A stretch of 64,000 nucleotides of DNA, taken from contig NZ_BAABKV010000001.1 of the NCBI RefSeq assembly GCF_039544005.1, forward strand, positions 868,001 through 932,000, given 5' to 3'. Below, in pieces: positions 16,236 through 25,585 of this stretch. The notes beneath the pieces are model-generated. The model was not told the DNA's origin and ran no database searches. It was given only the letters and a program-made list of their open reading frames with translations. The position numbers were made by a program, and so were the translations under genes. The stretch is from Kitasatospora paranensis. Lineage in GTDB: Bacteria; Actinomycetota; Actinomycetes; Streptomycetales; Streptomycetaceae. Each line of letters begins with the position of its first letter. Position 1 is the first letter of the stretch.

Positions 16236-17185
16236 CGCACGGCCTCCGGCGGACGGTCGGCGACCGGGCGGGCCGCGAGCGGCGGCTCCAGCAGGTGCAG
16301 GGCGCCGGGGGCAAGCCGGGCCCTGGTGCCGAGCGGGACGGTCAGCTGCAGCTCTCCGTGACCGGCGGGCAGCCCGGCCGCGACGGGCACGCCGAGGCCG
16401 CCGAGCCGGTCGGCGAGCAGCGCGCGGACCTCGTCCGGTTCGCCGCAGTCGGTGAAGTCGCCCAGCACGATGCCGGCCGCCCGGTCGAGCACGCCGGCGC
16501 GCAGCAGCTGGGTGAGGATCCGGTCCAGCCGGTACGGCTCCTCGCCGGTCTCCTCCAGGAGCAGCAGGCAGCCGTCCGGCGGCAGGGAGGTCGGGGTGCC
16601 GACCGAGGCGGCGAGCAGGCTGGCATTGCCGCCGGCGAGCCGGCCCTCGGCGGTGCCGGACACCAGGGGCGGCGCGGTGAAGGGGAGTTCGGTGACCTTC
16701 TCGGGCCGGAACAGCACCGCGTGCAGGTGCGCGGCGTTGGCCGGGCGGTCGGCGAGGGCGGCGGTGGCCGGCATCGGGCTGTGCAGGGTGGTGGTGCCGA
16801 GCCGGACGGCGACGGCCTCGTGCAGGGCGGTGATGTCGCTGGAGCCGGCCAGCACGGTGGGCGGGGCGTCGGCCAGCCGCGCCCAGTCGACCAGGTCGAC
16901 CGTGCGCTGGGTGCCGTAGCCGCCGCGGGCGCAGAACACGGCCTTCACGGCCGGGTCCGCGAGCGCCTCGGTGAGGTCGTCGGCGCGGTCGCCGTCGCGG
17001 CCGGCCAGGTGCCCGAGGTGCCGGTCGAGGGCGTGCGGCAGCACGGTGACCTGCAGCCCCCAGGAGGTGAGCAGGGCGGTGCCTCGGGCGAGCAAATCGG
17101 GGTCGACCGGCCCGGCGGGTGCGGCCACCGCGACCCGGTCGCCGGGCAGCAGGTGGGGCGGGACGCGCGGCGGTACCTGGGGCAT
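16223..17185 (-). CDS. ldcA: LD-carboxypeptidase (S66, muropeptide recycling)
   Basis: About 320 residues. It starts at ATG 17185 (GAGG six bases upstream); ATG 17197, which overlaps the permease stop by ATGA, is the alternative. Conserved pieces: GDRVAVAAPAGPVD, FCARGGYGTQR, LAGSSDITALH (nucleophile Ser), TLHSPMP, GRLAGGNASLLAASVGTP, LLLEETGEEPYRLDRIL (Glu) and LPAGHG (His), giving the Ser-Glu-His triad. S66 enzymes remove the terminal D-Ala from tetrapeptide stems. Its 3' end overlaps the start of the M55 gene by 13 bases, so translation is coupled. Confidence 0.87.
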   Translation of the reverse strand: MPQVPPRVPPHLLPGDRVAVAAPAGPVDPDLLARGTALLTSWGLQVTVLPHALDRHLGHLAGRDGDRADDLTEALADPAVKAVFCARGGYGTQRTVDLVDWARLADAPPTVLAGSSDITALHEAVAVRLGTTTLHSPMPATAALADRPANAAHLHAVLFRPEKVTELPFTAPPLVSGTAEGRLAGGNASLLAASVGTPTSLPPDGCLLLLEETGEEPYRLDRILTQLLRAGVLDRAAGIVLGDFTDCGEPDEVRALLADRLGGLGVPVAAGLPAGHGELQLTVPLGTRARLAPGALHLLEPPLAARPVADRPPEAVRCVS

Positions 17186-17193
17186 GGCGGGCC

Positions 17194-18123
17194 TCATCTC
17201 AGCTTGGGGTCGTAGGCGTCGCGGACGGCGTCGCCGAGCAGGATGAAGCTCAGCACCGTCGCGCAGAGGAACAGCGCAGGGAACGCGAGCAGGTGCGGGA
17301 AGTCGAGGAAGTAGGCCTGGGCGGCGTTGAGTTGCAACCCCCAGGAGAGGGCCGGGTACTGCAGCCCGACGCCGAGGAAGTCCAGGGTGGCCTCCCCCGA
17401 GATGACGTTCCCGACGTTCAGCATGGCGACCACGACGACGGGTGTCACGGCGTTCGGCAGGATGTGGCGGGACATCAGGCGCAGCGGGCCGGCGCCGGTG
17501 GAGCGGGCGGCCTGCACGTAGTCGGCGTCCTTGGCGCCGATCACCTGGGCGCGCATCACCCGGGTCATCGTCGTCCAGCCGAGGGCGACCAGGACGAGGG
17601 TCATCGCGCCGAGGCCGTGGTCGGGGAAGGCCACCAGGACGACGGTGGCGCCGAGCACGAACGGCAGGCCGAAGAACACGTCGGTGACCCGGGAGACGGT
17701 GGCGTCGACCCAGCCGCCGTAGAAGCCGGCGAGCAGGCCGAGCAGCACCGACAGCAGCAGGGCGCCCGCCGTCACCGCGAGCCCGATGACCAGCGAGGGG
17801 CGGCTGCCGCGGACGACCTGCCCGAGGTAGTCGCAGCCCTGGAGGTCGAAGCCGAACGGGTGCGCGAGGCTGGGGCCGACCCGGGAGTCGGAGAGTTCGC
17901 AGCGGCCGGTGTCGTGGGTGAGCAGCGCGACGAACGGCTCGGGGAAGGCCGCCATCAGGCTGATCAGCAGGAGGGTGCCGGCGCTGCACAGCACCAGCGG
18001 GCGGGCCCGCAGGTCGCGCCAGGCCGCCGCCGAGGGTGTCGCCGGCGGGCCGGACCCGGGCTTCGGCGGGTCGGCGGGCGGCAGGACGAGGTCGGCGGGC
18101 GGGCTGGTCGGCGGGCTAGTCAT
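17194..18123 (-). CDS. dppC: Dipeptide/oligopeptide ABC permease (DppC type)
   Basis: A 309-residue membrane protein. It has a long cytoplasmic N-terminus rich in Pro, a first helix (LVLCSAGTLLLISLMAAF), an OppC_N segment, then the BPD_transp core with the EAA loop (YVQAARSTGAGPLRLMSRHILPNA). The typical DppC feature PFGFDLQGCDYLGQVVRGSRPSL precedes helix 2. It overlaps dppB by eight bases. Substrate is probably short peptides; D-amino-acid peptides are suggested by the operon. Confidence 0.9.
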   Translation of the reverse strand: MTSPPTSPPADLVLPPADPPKPGSGPPATPSAAAWRDLRARPLVLCSAGTLLLISLMAAFPEPFVALLTHDTGRCELSDSRVGPSLAHPFGFDLQGCDYLGQVVRGSRPSLVIGLAVTAGALLLSVLLGLLAGFYGGWVDATVSRVTDVFFGLPFVLGATVVLVAFPDHGLGAMTLVLVALGWTTMTRVMRAQVIGAKDADYVQAARSTGAGPLRLMSRHILPNAVTPVVVVAMLNVGNVISGEATLDFLGVGLQYPALSWGLQLNAAQAYFLDFPHLLAFPALFLCATVLSFILLGDAVRDAYDPKLR

Positions 18124-19042
18124 GGCGGATCCTCGGGTCGAGCAGGCCGTACAGGACGTCGACGAGCAGGTTGGCGAGGCAGAAGACCAGCACCAGCACG
18201 GTGGTGATGCCGACCACGGTGGGTCCTTCGTGCAGCTGGATGGCCTGGAAGACCTGCTGGCCGATGCCGGGGAGGTTGAAGATGTACTCGGTGACGACGG
18301 CGCCCGCCATGAGCGAGCCGAGTTCGATGCCGAGGAACGTCGCGACGGGGATCAGCGAGTTGCGCAGGGTGTGCAGCACGATGATGCGGCGCCGGCTGAG
18401 ACCCTTGGCGCCGGCGGTGCGGACGTAGTCGGCCCGCAGGTTCTCCAGCAGCGACGAGCGGGTGAGCCGGGCGACGTACGCGACCCCGAAGGAGGCGAGG
18501 ACGAGTCCGGGCAGCAGGTAGGCGCTCGGCCAGCCGCCGTCGTCGCCGGACACCGGGAACCAGCCGAGCCGGACACCGAGGAAGAGCTGGGCGAGGTAGC
18601 CGACCACGTAGACCGGCACCGCGATGACCAGGGTGGTGCCGGCCAGCACGGCGCTGTCCACCCAGCGGCCCTTGCGCAGCGCGGCCCAGACCCCGAACGC
18701 GATGCCGAGCACGGCCTCGAAGAACCACGCGGTCAGGCCGAGCCGGAGGGTGACCTGCCAGCGTCCGGCGATCACGTCGGCGACCGGCTGCCCGGTGAAG
18801 GTGCGGCCGAGGTCGCCGGAGAACAGGCCCCGCAGGTAGTCGAGGTACTGGCTGAACAGCGGCTCGTCGAGGTGGTAGCGGCTGCGCAGTTCGGCCAGGA
18901 CGGCGGGCGGGACGGGCCGGTCGCCGGCCAGGCCCTGGATGGGGTCGCCGGGCAGCACGAACACCAGGGTGTGGATCAGGAAGGTGGTCGCCAGCAGTAC
19001 CGGGACGGCGTACAGCAGGCGGCGGGCGATGTATCGGCCCAT
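18116..19042 (-). CDS. dppB: Dipeptide/oligopeptide ABC permease (DppB type)
   Basis: A 308-residue protein from ATG 19042. The N-terminus MGRYIARRLLYAVPVLLATT and FVLPGDPIQGLAG are characteristic of DppB/OppB, followed by six helices and the EAA motif (YVRTAGAKGLSRRRIIVLHTLRNS). No ATPase (DppD/F) gene follows in this operon, so the importer must use ATPases coded elsewhere. Confidence 0.92.
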   Translation of the reverse strand: MGRYIARRLLYAVPVLLATTFLIHTLVFVLPGDPIQGLAGDRPVPPAVLAELRSRYHLDEPLFSQYLDYLRGLFSGDLGRTFTGQPVADVIAGRWQVTLRLGLTAWFFEAVLGIAFGVWAALRKGRWVDSAVLAGTTLVIAVPVYVVGYLAQLFLGVRLGWFPVSGDDGGWPSAYLLPGLVLASFGVAYVARLTRSSLLENLRADYVRTAGAKGLSRRRIIVLHTLRNSLIPVATFLGIELGSLMAGAVVTEYIFNLPGIGQQVFQAIQLHEGPTVVGITTVLVLVFCLANLLVDVLYGLLDPRIRHD

Positions 19043-19082
19043 CGGTGGTGGTGCCCCCTGGAGGTCGGTTCGGTGGTCGGGG

Positions 19083-20703
19083 TCAGTGCCGGACGGACAC
19101 CTTGTCCAGGTGCAGCCCCCGACGTACGGGTCGAGCAGCACGCTGCCGACCCGGGTGCTCCAGGCCGTCTGGTCCTGCCAGTTCCAGAGCGGGATGAGCG
19201 GCAGGTCGGCGAGGGCGATGTCCTCGGCCCGGTGGTAGAGGGTGATGCTCTCCTGCTCGGTGGCGGCGGCGTTGCCCCGGGCCAGCAGGTCGTCGAAGGC
19301 CGGATTGCTCCACCCCATCCGGTTGCCGGGCCCGAACAGGCCGGCCAGGTAGTTCTGCACGCTCGGGTAGTCGATCACCCAGTTCTGCCGGTACGGGCCG
19401 CTCGCCTTGTGGCCGTTGAGGATCGGGCCGAGGTCGGCACCGGACATCTTGCGGAACACGACGTCGTGGATGCCGAGGTTCTGGCGCAGCTCGTTGGCCA
19501 CCGCCGTCATCCACTGCTCGTACGTGGGGTCCGAGTTGGCGAAGTAGAGCTCGACGGATCCGGCGAACCCGCCTGCCCGGTCGAGGAGTTCGCGGGCCTT
19601 GGCCGGCTGGTAGGTGCAGGTCTCGCCGCAGGCGCCGGCCCGGTGCCCGGGGATCATCGCGGCGACCAGCGAGTCCGCCGGGGTGAACACCTCGTTGTAG
19701 ATGGCCCGGGTGATGCCGGCGCGGTCGATCGCCATGGACAGCGCCCGGCGGACGTCGGGGTTGCGGTAGCGCGCGTCCCACAGCGGCAGGCCGAGGTAGT
19801 CCATGGTGCCGCTCGGCCGCACCGAGTAGCGGCGCCCGAAGGTGCGCTTCGCCTCGTAGGCCCGGGCGGCCGGCACGTTGGTGACGAAGTCGATGTGCCC
19901 GGCGCGGAGTTCGGTGAATGCGGTGTCCTTGCTGGTGAAGATGCGGAAGTGCACGGCGTCGGCCATCGGCGGGCGCGGGCCGGTGTAGCCGTCGGCGCGT
20001 CTGAGGTCGATCCGCTGGTTGTGCTGCCAGTCGCCGTCCATCGCGAACGGCCCGTTGCCGACCGGGTGGCGGTCGAATCCTCCGGGTCGGTGAACGCGGC
20101 GGCGGGCAGCGGGGCGAACGCCGGGAATGCCAGCAGCATCGGGAACTGGCTGAACGGCGCGGCCAGGGTGACCTGCAGGGTGGTGTCGTCGAGCACCTCG
20201 AGGCCGGACAGATGGCGGGTCGCGGGCGTCCGCCCGTCGGTGGGGTTGAGCGCCGGGTAGCCGTCGATCTGGGCGAAGTAGGCGTTCGCCTCCCAGCCGT
20301 TGGGCCCGTACGCGGCGGCGTCCCAGGCCGCGGCGAAGCTGCCCGCGGTGACGGGCTCCCCGTTGTGGAAGCGGGCTCCCGGGCGCAGCCGCAGCGTCCA
20401 GACCCGCTGGTCGTCGGAGGTGAACGACTCGGCGGCCAGCGGCAGCGGGTGGCCGTCGTGCGGATCGAGCGTGACCGGGGTGTCGAACAGGCCCTGGATG
20501 ACCTGGATCGCGTAACTGCTGGTCGTCCGGCCGGGAGTGAGGTGGTCGGGTTCGGTGAGCGCGACGGAGTAGCTGCCGCCGGGCACGGCCGGGAAGTCGC
20601 CGGGGTCGGCGGCAGTGCCACCGGCGCAGCCGGGCAGGACGGCGGCGGTGAGGAGTGCGAGGGCCGCGAGGGCGACCCGGCTCCGGGCCGGCTTCATCGG
20701 CAC
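19083..20703 (-). CDS. Peptide-binding lipoprotein of the ABC importer (SBP family 5), two frame breaks
   Basis: GTG 20703 has the best-spaced RBS (GAGAGGA); ATG 20697 is possible. A lipobox (VLPGCAGG) at about residue 26 marks a lipoprotein. SBP_bac_5 features: GSYSVALTEPDHLTPGRTTS, VIQGLFDTPVTLDP, WTLRLRPGARFHNGEPVTA, then PVGNGPFAMDGDWQHNQ in the shifted frame. Breaks lie near 20079 (one base lost before TTCGACCGC) and near 19118 (five G where six are needed, YVGG-LHLDKVSVRH). With both restored it is about 540 residues. It should capture extracellular peptides for DppBC. Confidence 0.86.
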
Positions 20704-20800
20704 TGCTGTTCCTCTCCGTCGGCGTCTGCGGGGCCGGCGGGCGGGGTGTCCGCCGGCCTGATGCCGCGGGCCGGTGTACCGGGCCCGGCGGCGGGTGTGC

Positions 20801-22405
20801 TCAGCAGCGGGCGTCCGTCAGGCAGGCGGTCTCCCAGTCGTGCGGGGCGGAGCGGCGGCTCCCCGGGCCGGTGGCGGCCGAAGCCGGGGCGGTGGGCACG
20901 GGGGTCGGGGTGGCGGCGCCGTCGCCCGCCAGCCGGACGGCGAACGCGTCGAGGACGGGGCGGGGGCTGTCACCGGCGAAGTTGTTCAGCAGGACGGCGA
21001 ACGCGAGGGTCCGGCCGTCGGACCGCTCGACGTAGCCCGCCAGCGCGTCGACACCGGTCATCGAACCGGTCTTGGCGTGCACCCGGCCCGCGGCGGCGGT
21101 GCCCCGCATCCGGTTGGTGAGGGTGCCGCCGACCATCCGGCGGGCGTCTCCCGCCACCGGCAGCGCGTCGTACCAGGCGTGGAACCAGGGCCGGGTGCGG
21201 GCGAACGCGAACAGGGCGGTCAGCCGGCGGGCGGTCAGCAGGTTCTGCCGGGACAGCCCCGAGCCGTCCGTCTGCCGGGCCGCGGTCGGCTCCAGGCCGC
21301 TGCGGTGCAGGAAGTCCCGGATCCTGTCGAGGCCGGCCGGCCAGCTGCCGCTGCCTGCGGCGACCCGGCCGATCTCCTTCACCAGGTGTTCGGCGATGCC
21401 GTTGTTGCTGAGTTTGAGGAACGGCACCATCAGCGCCGACAGCGGCGCGGAGTCGTGCCGGGCGAGCACCGCGGCGCCGTCCGGGGTGCTGCCGGCGGCG
21501 ACGCCGCCCCGGACGGTGACCCCGTGCCGGGCCAGCGCGGCCGCGAACACGGCGGCGGCCAGCGCCGCGGGGTCGTCGACGGCGATCCACTCCTGCCCGG
21601 TGCCGCCGCCCGCGGGCACGGCGCCGCCGAGCAGCAGGTCGTTGCCGCCCGGCCGCCGGTCGACCTGGACGGAGTACGCGCCGCCGGCCGGGCCGGTGGC
21701 GATGCCGCCGGTCAGGTGCACCGGCGCCTCGGCGGGCGTGACCCGCACCGTCGCGGGCCGTCCGGGAGTCGTGTCCGGCGTGATGGTGAGGCGGACCGTC
21801 CCGGGGTCGTAGTCGGTGTCGGTGGTGAGGGTGAGGCCCGAGATCTGCGGGCTGTAGTAGGCGGCCTGGTCGTCCCAGGCCCAGTCCGCGCCGAGCGGCA
21901 CGCCGTCGTACCGGGAGGCGTCCGCGCGCAGTGCACCGGTGACCTCGGTGACCCCGGCGGCGGCCACCGCACCGGCCAGCGCGTCGAGGTCCGCGGGGAG
22001 CAGGGTGGGGTCGCCGCCGCCGCGCAGCACCAGGTCGCCGTCCAGCACCGGGCCGCTGCGCCGGCCGGCCGCCAGCACCTCGGTGGTGAAGCGGTGGTCC
22101 TGGCCGAGCAGGTCGAGGGCGGCGGCCGCGGTGACCGTCTTCAGGGTGGACGCGGGCAGCAGCAGCGCACCCGGCGCGTGCTCGTACAGCACCTCGCCGG
22201 TGGCGGCGTCGGTCACCAGGGCCGAGGCCTGGGCGCCGGTCAGCCGGCCGTCGGCGAGCAGCCGGTCCAGGTCCGGGCCGAGCGACCGTGGGTCCGTGCC
22301 GAGGGTGCGCGCCGCCCGGGGCGGGGTCGCCGCCTCCGTCCGGGCGGCCGCGGACGTCAGCAGCAGCGCGCCGACGAGGACGGCGGCGAACGGCGTCGTA
22401 CGCAC
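20801..22405 (-). CDS. dacB: D-Ala-D-Ala carboxypeptidase/endopeptidase, PBP4 type (S13)
   Basis: A 534-residue exported protein from GTG 22405 (GGAGGAACA before it). After a signal peptide, the three penicillin-binding motifs are present: SxxK as STLK in LLPASTLKTVTAAAALDLL, SxN as SNN in KLSNNGIAEHLVKEIG, and KTG in VHAKTGSMTG. The long insertion between the first two motifs (about 130 residues with ISGLTLTTDTDYDPG) is typical of PBP4/DacB. It trims or cleaves stem peptides in the wall. It lies upstream of, and co-directional with, the peptide importer and intracellular wall-peptide hydrolases. Confidence 0.93.
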   Translation of the reverse strand: MRTTPFAAVLVGALLLTSAAARTEAATPPRAARTLGTDPRSLGPDLDRLLADGRLTGAQASALVTDAATGEVLYEHAPGALLLPASTLKTVTAAAALDLLGQDHRFTTEVLAAGRRSGPVLDGDLVLRGGGDPTLLPADLDALAGAVAAAGVTEVTGALRADASRYDGVPLGADWAWDDQAAYYSPQISGLTLTTDTDYDPGTVRLTITPDTTPGRPATVRVTPAEAPVHLTGGIATGPAGGAYSVQVDRRPGGNDLLLGGAVPAGGGTGQEWIAVDDPAALAAAVFAAALARHGVTVRGGVAAGSTPDGAAVLARHDSAPLSALMVPFLKLSNNGIAEHLVKEIGRVAAGSGSWPAGLDRIRDFLHRSGLEPTAARQTDGSGLSRQNLLTARRLTALFAFARTRPWFHAWYDALPVAGDARRMVGGTLTNRMRGTAAAGRVHAKTGSMTGVDALAGYVERSDGRTLAFAVLLNNFAGDSPRPVLDAFAVRLAGDGAATPTPVPTAPASAATGPGSRRSAPHDWETACLTDARC

Positions 22406-22609
22406 TGTTCCTCCACGGGGACGGGCCCGCGACGGGCCGGACGTCCACCACCATGGCGGGTCGCGGCCCGCCGCCCGGCCGGTGGCGGCACGCGGCGGCC
22501 GAAATTCCTCCGCACGGACCACCCTGCGGCGTGTCGGCCGGTGGGCGGCGCGGCCGTGCGGGTAGCTGGTGACACACCGTCAGCCCCGAGCACCACGGGA
22601 GCCGCCAGC

Positions 22610-24153
22610 ATGGTCGCCCACCGGCCCGGCCGCCGCGTCGTCCTGGGCGGCTTGGGCGCCCTGACCGTGGCCGCTTCGGCCCTGTCGGCACTGTCGGCGG
22701 CGTCGCCTGCTGCCTTCGCCGCCGGGCCGACCGGGTCGACCGGGTCGACCGGGCCCGGCTCGCCGGGCGAGCGGCAGATGCGCGGCGTCTGGATCGCGAC
22801 GGTCGGGAACATCGACTGGCCGTCCGCGCCCGGCCTGCCCGCCGAGGAGGCGCAGCGCGAGTTCACCGTGCTGCTCGACCGCCTGGCCGCCCTCGGTGTC
22901 AACGCGGTCCTCGTGCAGGTGCGGCCCACCGCCGACGCCTTCTGGCCGTCCCGCCTGGAGCCCTGGTCGCAGTGGCTGACGGGGGTTCAGGGACGCGATC
23001 CCGGCTGGGATCCGCTGGCGTTCATGGTCGCCGCGGCGCACCGCCGCGGCCTCGCCCTGCACGCCTGGTTCAACCCCTACCGGGTCACCGTCGCCGGTGA
23101 CGCGTCCACGCTCGCCGCCGGCCATCCGGCCCGCCGGCACCCCGAGTGGACGGTCGGCTACGGCGACGCCCTGTACTACAACCCCGGTGTGCCGGCCGTC
23201 CGCGCGTTCGTCGAGCGGACCGTGCTCGACGCGGTGACGCGCTACGAGATCGACGGCGTCCACTTCGACGACTACTTCTACCCGTACCCGGCCGGCGGCC
23301 GCGACTTCCCGACGACGAGGCGTTCGCCGCCCACGGCGCCGGCTTCACCGACCGGGCGGCGTGGCGGCGCCACAACGTCGACCTGCTGATCCGGGAGACC
23401 CGCGACCTCGTCCGCGCGGCGCGGCCGGACGCCGCCTTCGGGGTCAGCCCGTTCGGCGTCTGGCGCAACGCGGCCACCGATCCGGAGGGGTCCGCCACGG
23501 CGTCCTTCCAGTCCTACGACGGCATCCACGCCGACAGTCTGGGCTGGGTGCGCGCAGGCCTGCTCGACTACGTCGCACCGCAGTTGTACTGGCACCTGGG
23601 GCACCCGTCGGCCGACTACCGCGTGCTGGCCCGCTGGTGGGCCGCCCGGACCTCCGGCACGGACACCCAGCTGTGGATCGGCCAGGCCGCGTACCGCGCG
23701 GGCGCGGCGGGCCAGGACCGGGCCTGGAGCGACCCGGCCGAACTCTCCCGCCATCTCGACCTCGCCGCGGGCCTGCCCGCAATCGGCGGCGACCTCCTCT
23801 TCAGCGCCAAGGACGTCGTCGCCGACCGCCTCGGCGCGATCACCCGGCTCGCCGCCGACCACTGGCACCGGCCCGCACTGGTACCGCTGCTCCCCCGCCT
23901 CGCCGGCGGAACGCCGCCCCGGCGCCCCGCCCTGCGGCTCGACTCCACCGGCCTGCTGCACGCCGAACCCACCGATCACGCCTTCGTGTTCGCCCTGCGC
24001 CACCACTCCGGCCCCGGCACGCCGGGCACCCTCCTCGCCGTCCTGCCCGCGGCGGCGCCCCGCCACCGCCCCGCCACCGCGGGCGGGTACACCGTGACCG
24101 CCCTCGACCGGGCCGGCCGCGAGAGCCCACCGTCGGCCGCCGTCACGGTGTGA
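22610..24153 (+). CDS. Exported GHL10/DUF187-type glycoside hydrolase-like protein, one frame break
   Basis: ATG 22610 with GGGAG upstream. The N-terminus (RPGRRVVLGGLGALTVAAS to AFAA) looks like a twin-arginine signal peptide. The mature part begins MRGVWIATVGNIDWPS, then NAVLVQVRPTADAFW, LHAWFNPYR, IDGVHFDDYFYPYP and GVSPFGVWRN, the (beta/alpha)8 pattern of PF02638 (YngK-like). The frame breaks near 23310 (CCCG(G)AC; FP-DDEAFAAHG) and continues to 24153, about 514 residues. The C-terminus has a small fibronectin-like tail. The substrate is uncertain; members of this group have been linked to wall polymers. It is divergent from dacB. Confidence 0.8.
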
Positions 24154-24495
24154 CACCGGGCGCGGCGACGGGTGGGACGGCAAGGACGATCGGACGCGCA
24201 GGCCGCTACTCCGGGTCGGTGTCCTCGTTGAAGTGCCCCGGAAAGGTCGGCGGCCGGTGCGGGTCGGCCCGGAGGGCACGGGACAGGAGCAGCGCCATCC
24301 GCCGGGGACGGATCGTCGGCCGTGTCGGCCAACTCGGTGACCGACCACCAGCAGGACGCGGGACGTCCGACGGCGCCGAAGTTCCATGGGCACCGACCCT
24401 ACGGGTTCGGCCCGCAGCCGACCGGCCGCGAACGGGGAACGGGGAACGGGGCGAGTCGGCGCGGCTTCCCGTCGGGCCGGGCGCAGACTGGGGGC
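24154..24495. other. Intergenic stretch with no supported gene
   Basis: About 340 bases. The minus strand has short open frames (for example one ending at 24206 with a plausible FNEDTDPE tail) but no RBS or consistent codon usage, so I do not call a gene. A tandem GGGGAAC repeat sits at about 24434-24453. Confidence 0.4.
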
Positions 24496-25548
24496 GTGGC
24501 CGAGCAGTCCCCGGCCGGACCGGCGTGGGCCGGGCGGTCCGGTGCGATGTCGCGGCGTGCGGTGCTGGTCGGGGCCGCCGCCGCGCTGCTGGCTGCGTGC
24601 AGCGGGAAGAGCGGCCGCGGGACGGCGAGCCCCGGAACGGCCTCCCCCGGTACGTCCGCGGCGCCGTCCTCGGCCCCCGCCTCCTCCGCACCGCCCTCGT
24701 CGACCGCGGCGGCGCTGCCGGCGACGACCCCGTGGCGGCCGGGGCCGGGTGAGGTGCAGCCGGAGGTGAAGCTGCGGGCCGTCGAGCTGGTGGAGGCCCT
24801 CGGGGCCTGGCCGGAGGGCGGCGGCGGTGCCGCGGCGGCCCGGGTGAAGGTCGCGGCGCTGGGGCTCGACCCCGGGCTGGCCGCCGAGGCGGGCGGGCTG
24901 ACCGGGGACGCCGGGCGGGCGGCGCTCCAGGTGATCGACGCCCAGTACGGCGGCATCCTCACCGACACCGCGAGCGTGCTGGTGGTGTGCCGGCAGTGGA
25001 CGGCGACGGCGCCCGACCCCGCGGTGACGGCGGGCGGCACGACGGTGGACGTCCGGCTGAGCCGTGCGCAGCCGCGATGGACGGTGACGGCCCTGCATCC
25101 CGCGCAGCCGGGCCCGGCGGCGGCGCGGCTGTCGGCGGCGGCGGAACGGGTGCTCGCCGAGCCGCGGATCCAGCTGCCGCCGGCCGGACTCGCCGACGTA
25201 CGGAGCGGCGCCGTCCACGACTCGGTGCTGACGGCGATGCTGACGCTGGCGGCCCGGACGCCGTTCGCGGTGAGTGTCGTCCGGTCGGGGCATCCGCTGG
25301 ACGTGTTCGGCACGAACCGGCCGAGCGATCATCCGCAGGGGCGGGCGTTCGACGTGTGGCAGATCGACGGCCGGGCGGTGGTCGATCCCGCGACGCCGCA
25401 CGACCTGGTGGACGGCTTCATGCGGGCCGCCGCGGCGGCCGGTTCGTACAACGTCGGTGGGCCGCGGCAGTTGGCGGGAGGCGCGGCGGGCCAGTTCTTC
25501 TCGGACGCCACCCACCACGACCACGTGCACGTCGGGTTCCTGAGCTGA
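24496..25548 (+). CDS. Lipoprotein with M15-like (D-Ala-D-Ala peptidase fold) C-terminal domain
   Basis: About 350 residues. GTG 24496 follows a -10-like CAGACT by six bases (leaderless); ATG 24547 is an alternative. MSRRAVLVGAAAALLAAC is a Tat-like lipoprotein signal with lipobox LAAC, then a long Ser/Ala/Pro linker. The C-terminal domain contains SVVRSGHPLDVFG, SDHPQGRAFDVWQIDG and HHDHVHVGF, the His-x6-Asp ... His metal site of hedgehog/M15 zinc peptidases. It probably acts on peptidoglycan or is a non-catalytic relative. It follows the PG-turnover genes. Confidence 0.72.
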   Translation: MAEQSPAGPAWAGRSGAMSRRAVLVGAAAALLAACSGKSGRGTASPGTASPGTSAAPSSAPASSAPPSSTAAALPATTPWRPGPGEVQPEVKLRAVELVEALGAWPEGGGGAAAARVKVAALGLDPGLAAEAGGLTGDAGRAALQVIDAQYGGILTDTASVLVVCRQWTATAPDPAVTAGGTTVDVRLSRAQPRWTVTALHPAQPGPAAARLSAAAERVLAEPRIQLPPAGLADVRSGAVHDSVLTAMLTLAARTPFAVSVVRSGHPLDVFGTNRPSDHPQGRAFDVWQIDGRAVVDPATPHDLVDGFMRAAAAAGSYNVGGPRQLAGGAAGQFFSDATHHDHVHVGFLS

Positions 25549-25585
25549 GCGGGCCTGCCCTGTCCGTGAGCCGAGCAGGCCTGGC

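Noticed and set aside
24206..24332. Short minus-strand frames after the GHL10 gene
   Set aside because: Two frames each look partly sensible but neither has an RBS or a consistent protein; joining them would need a further guessed frameshift.
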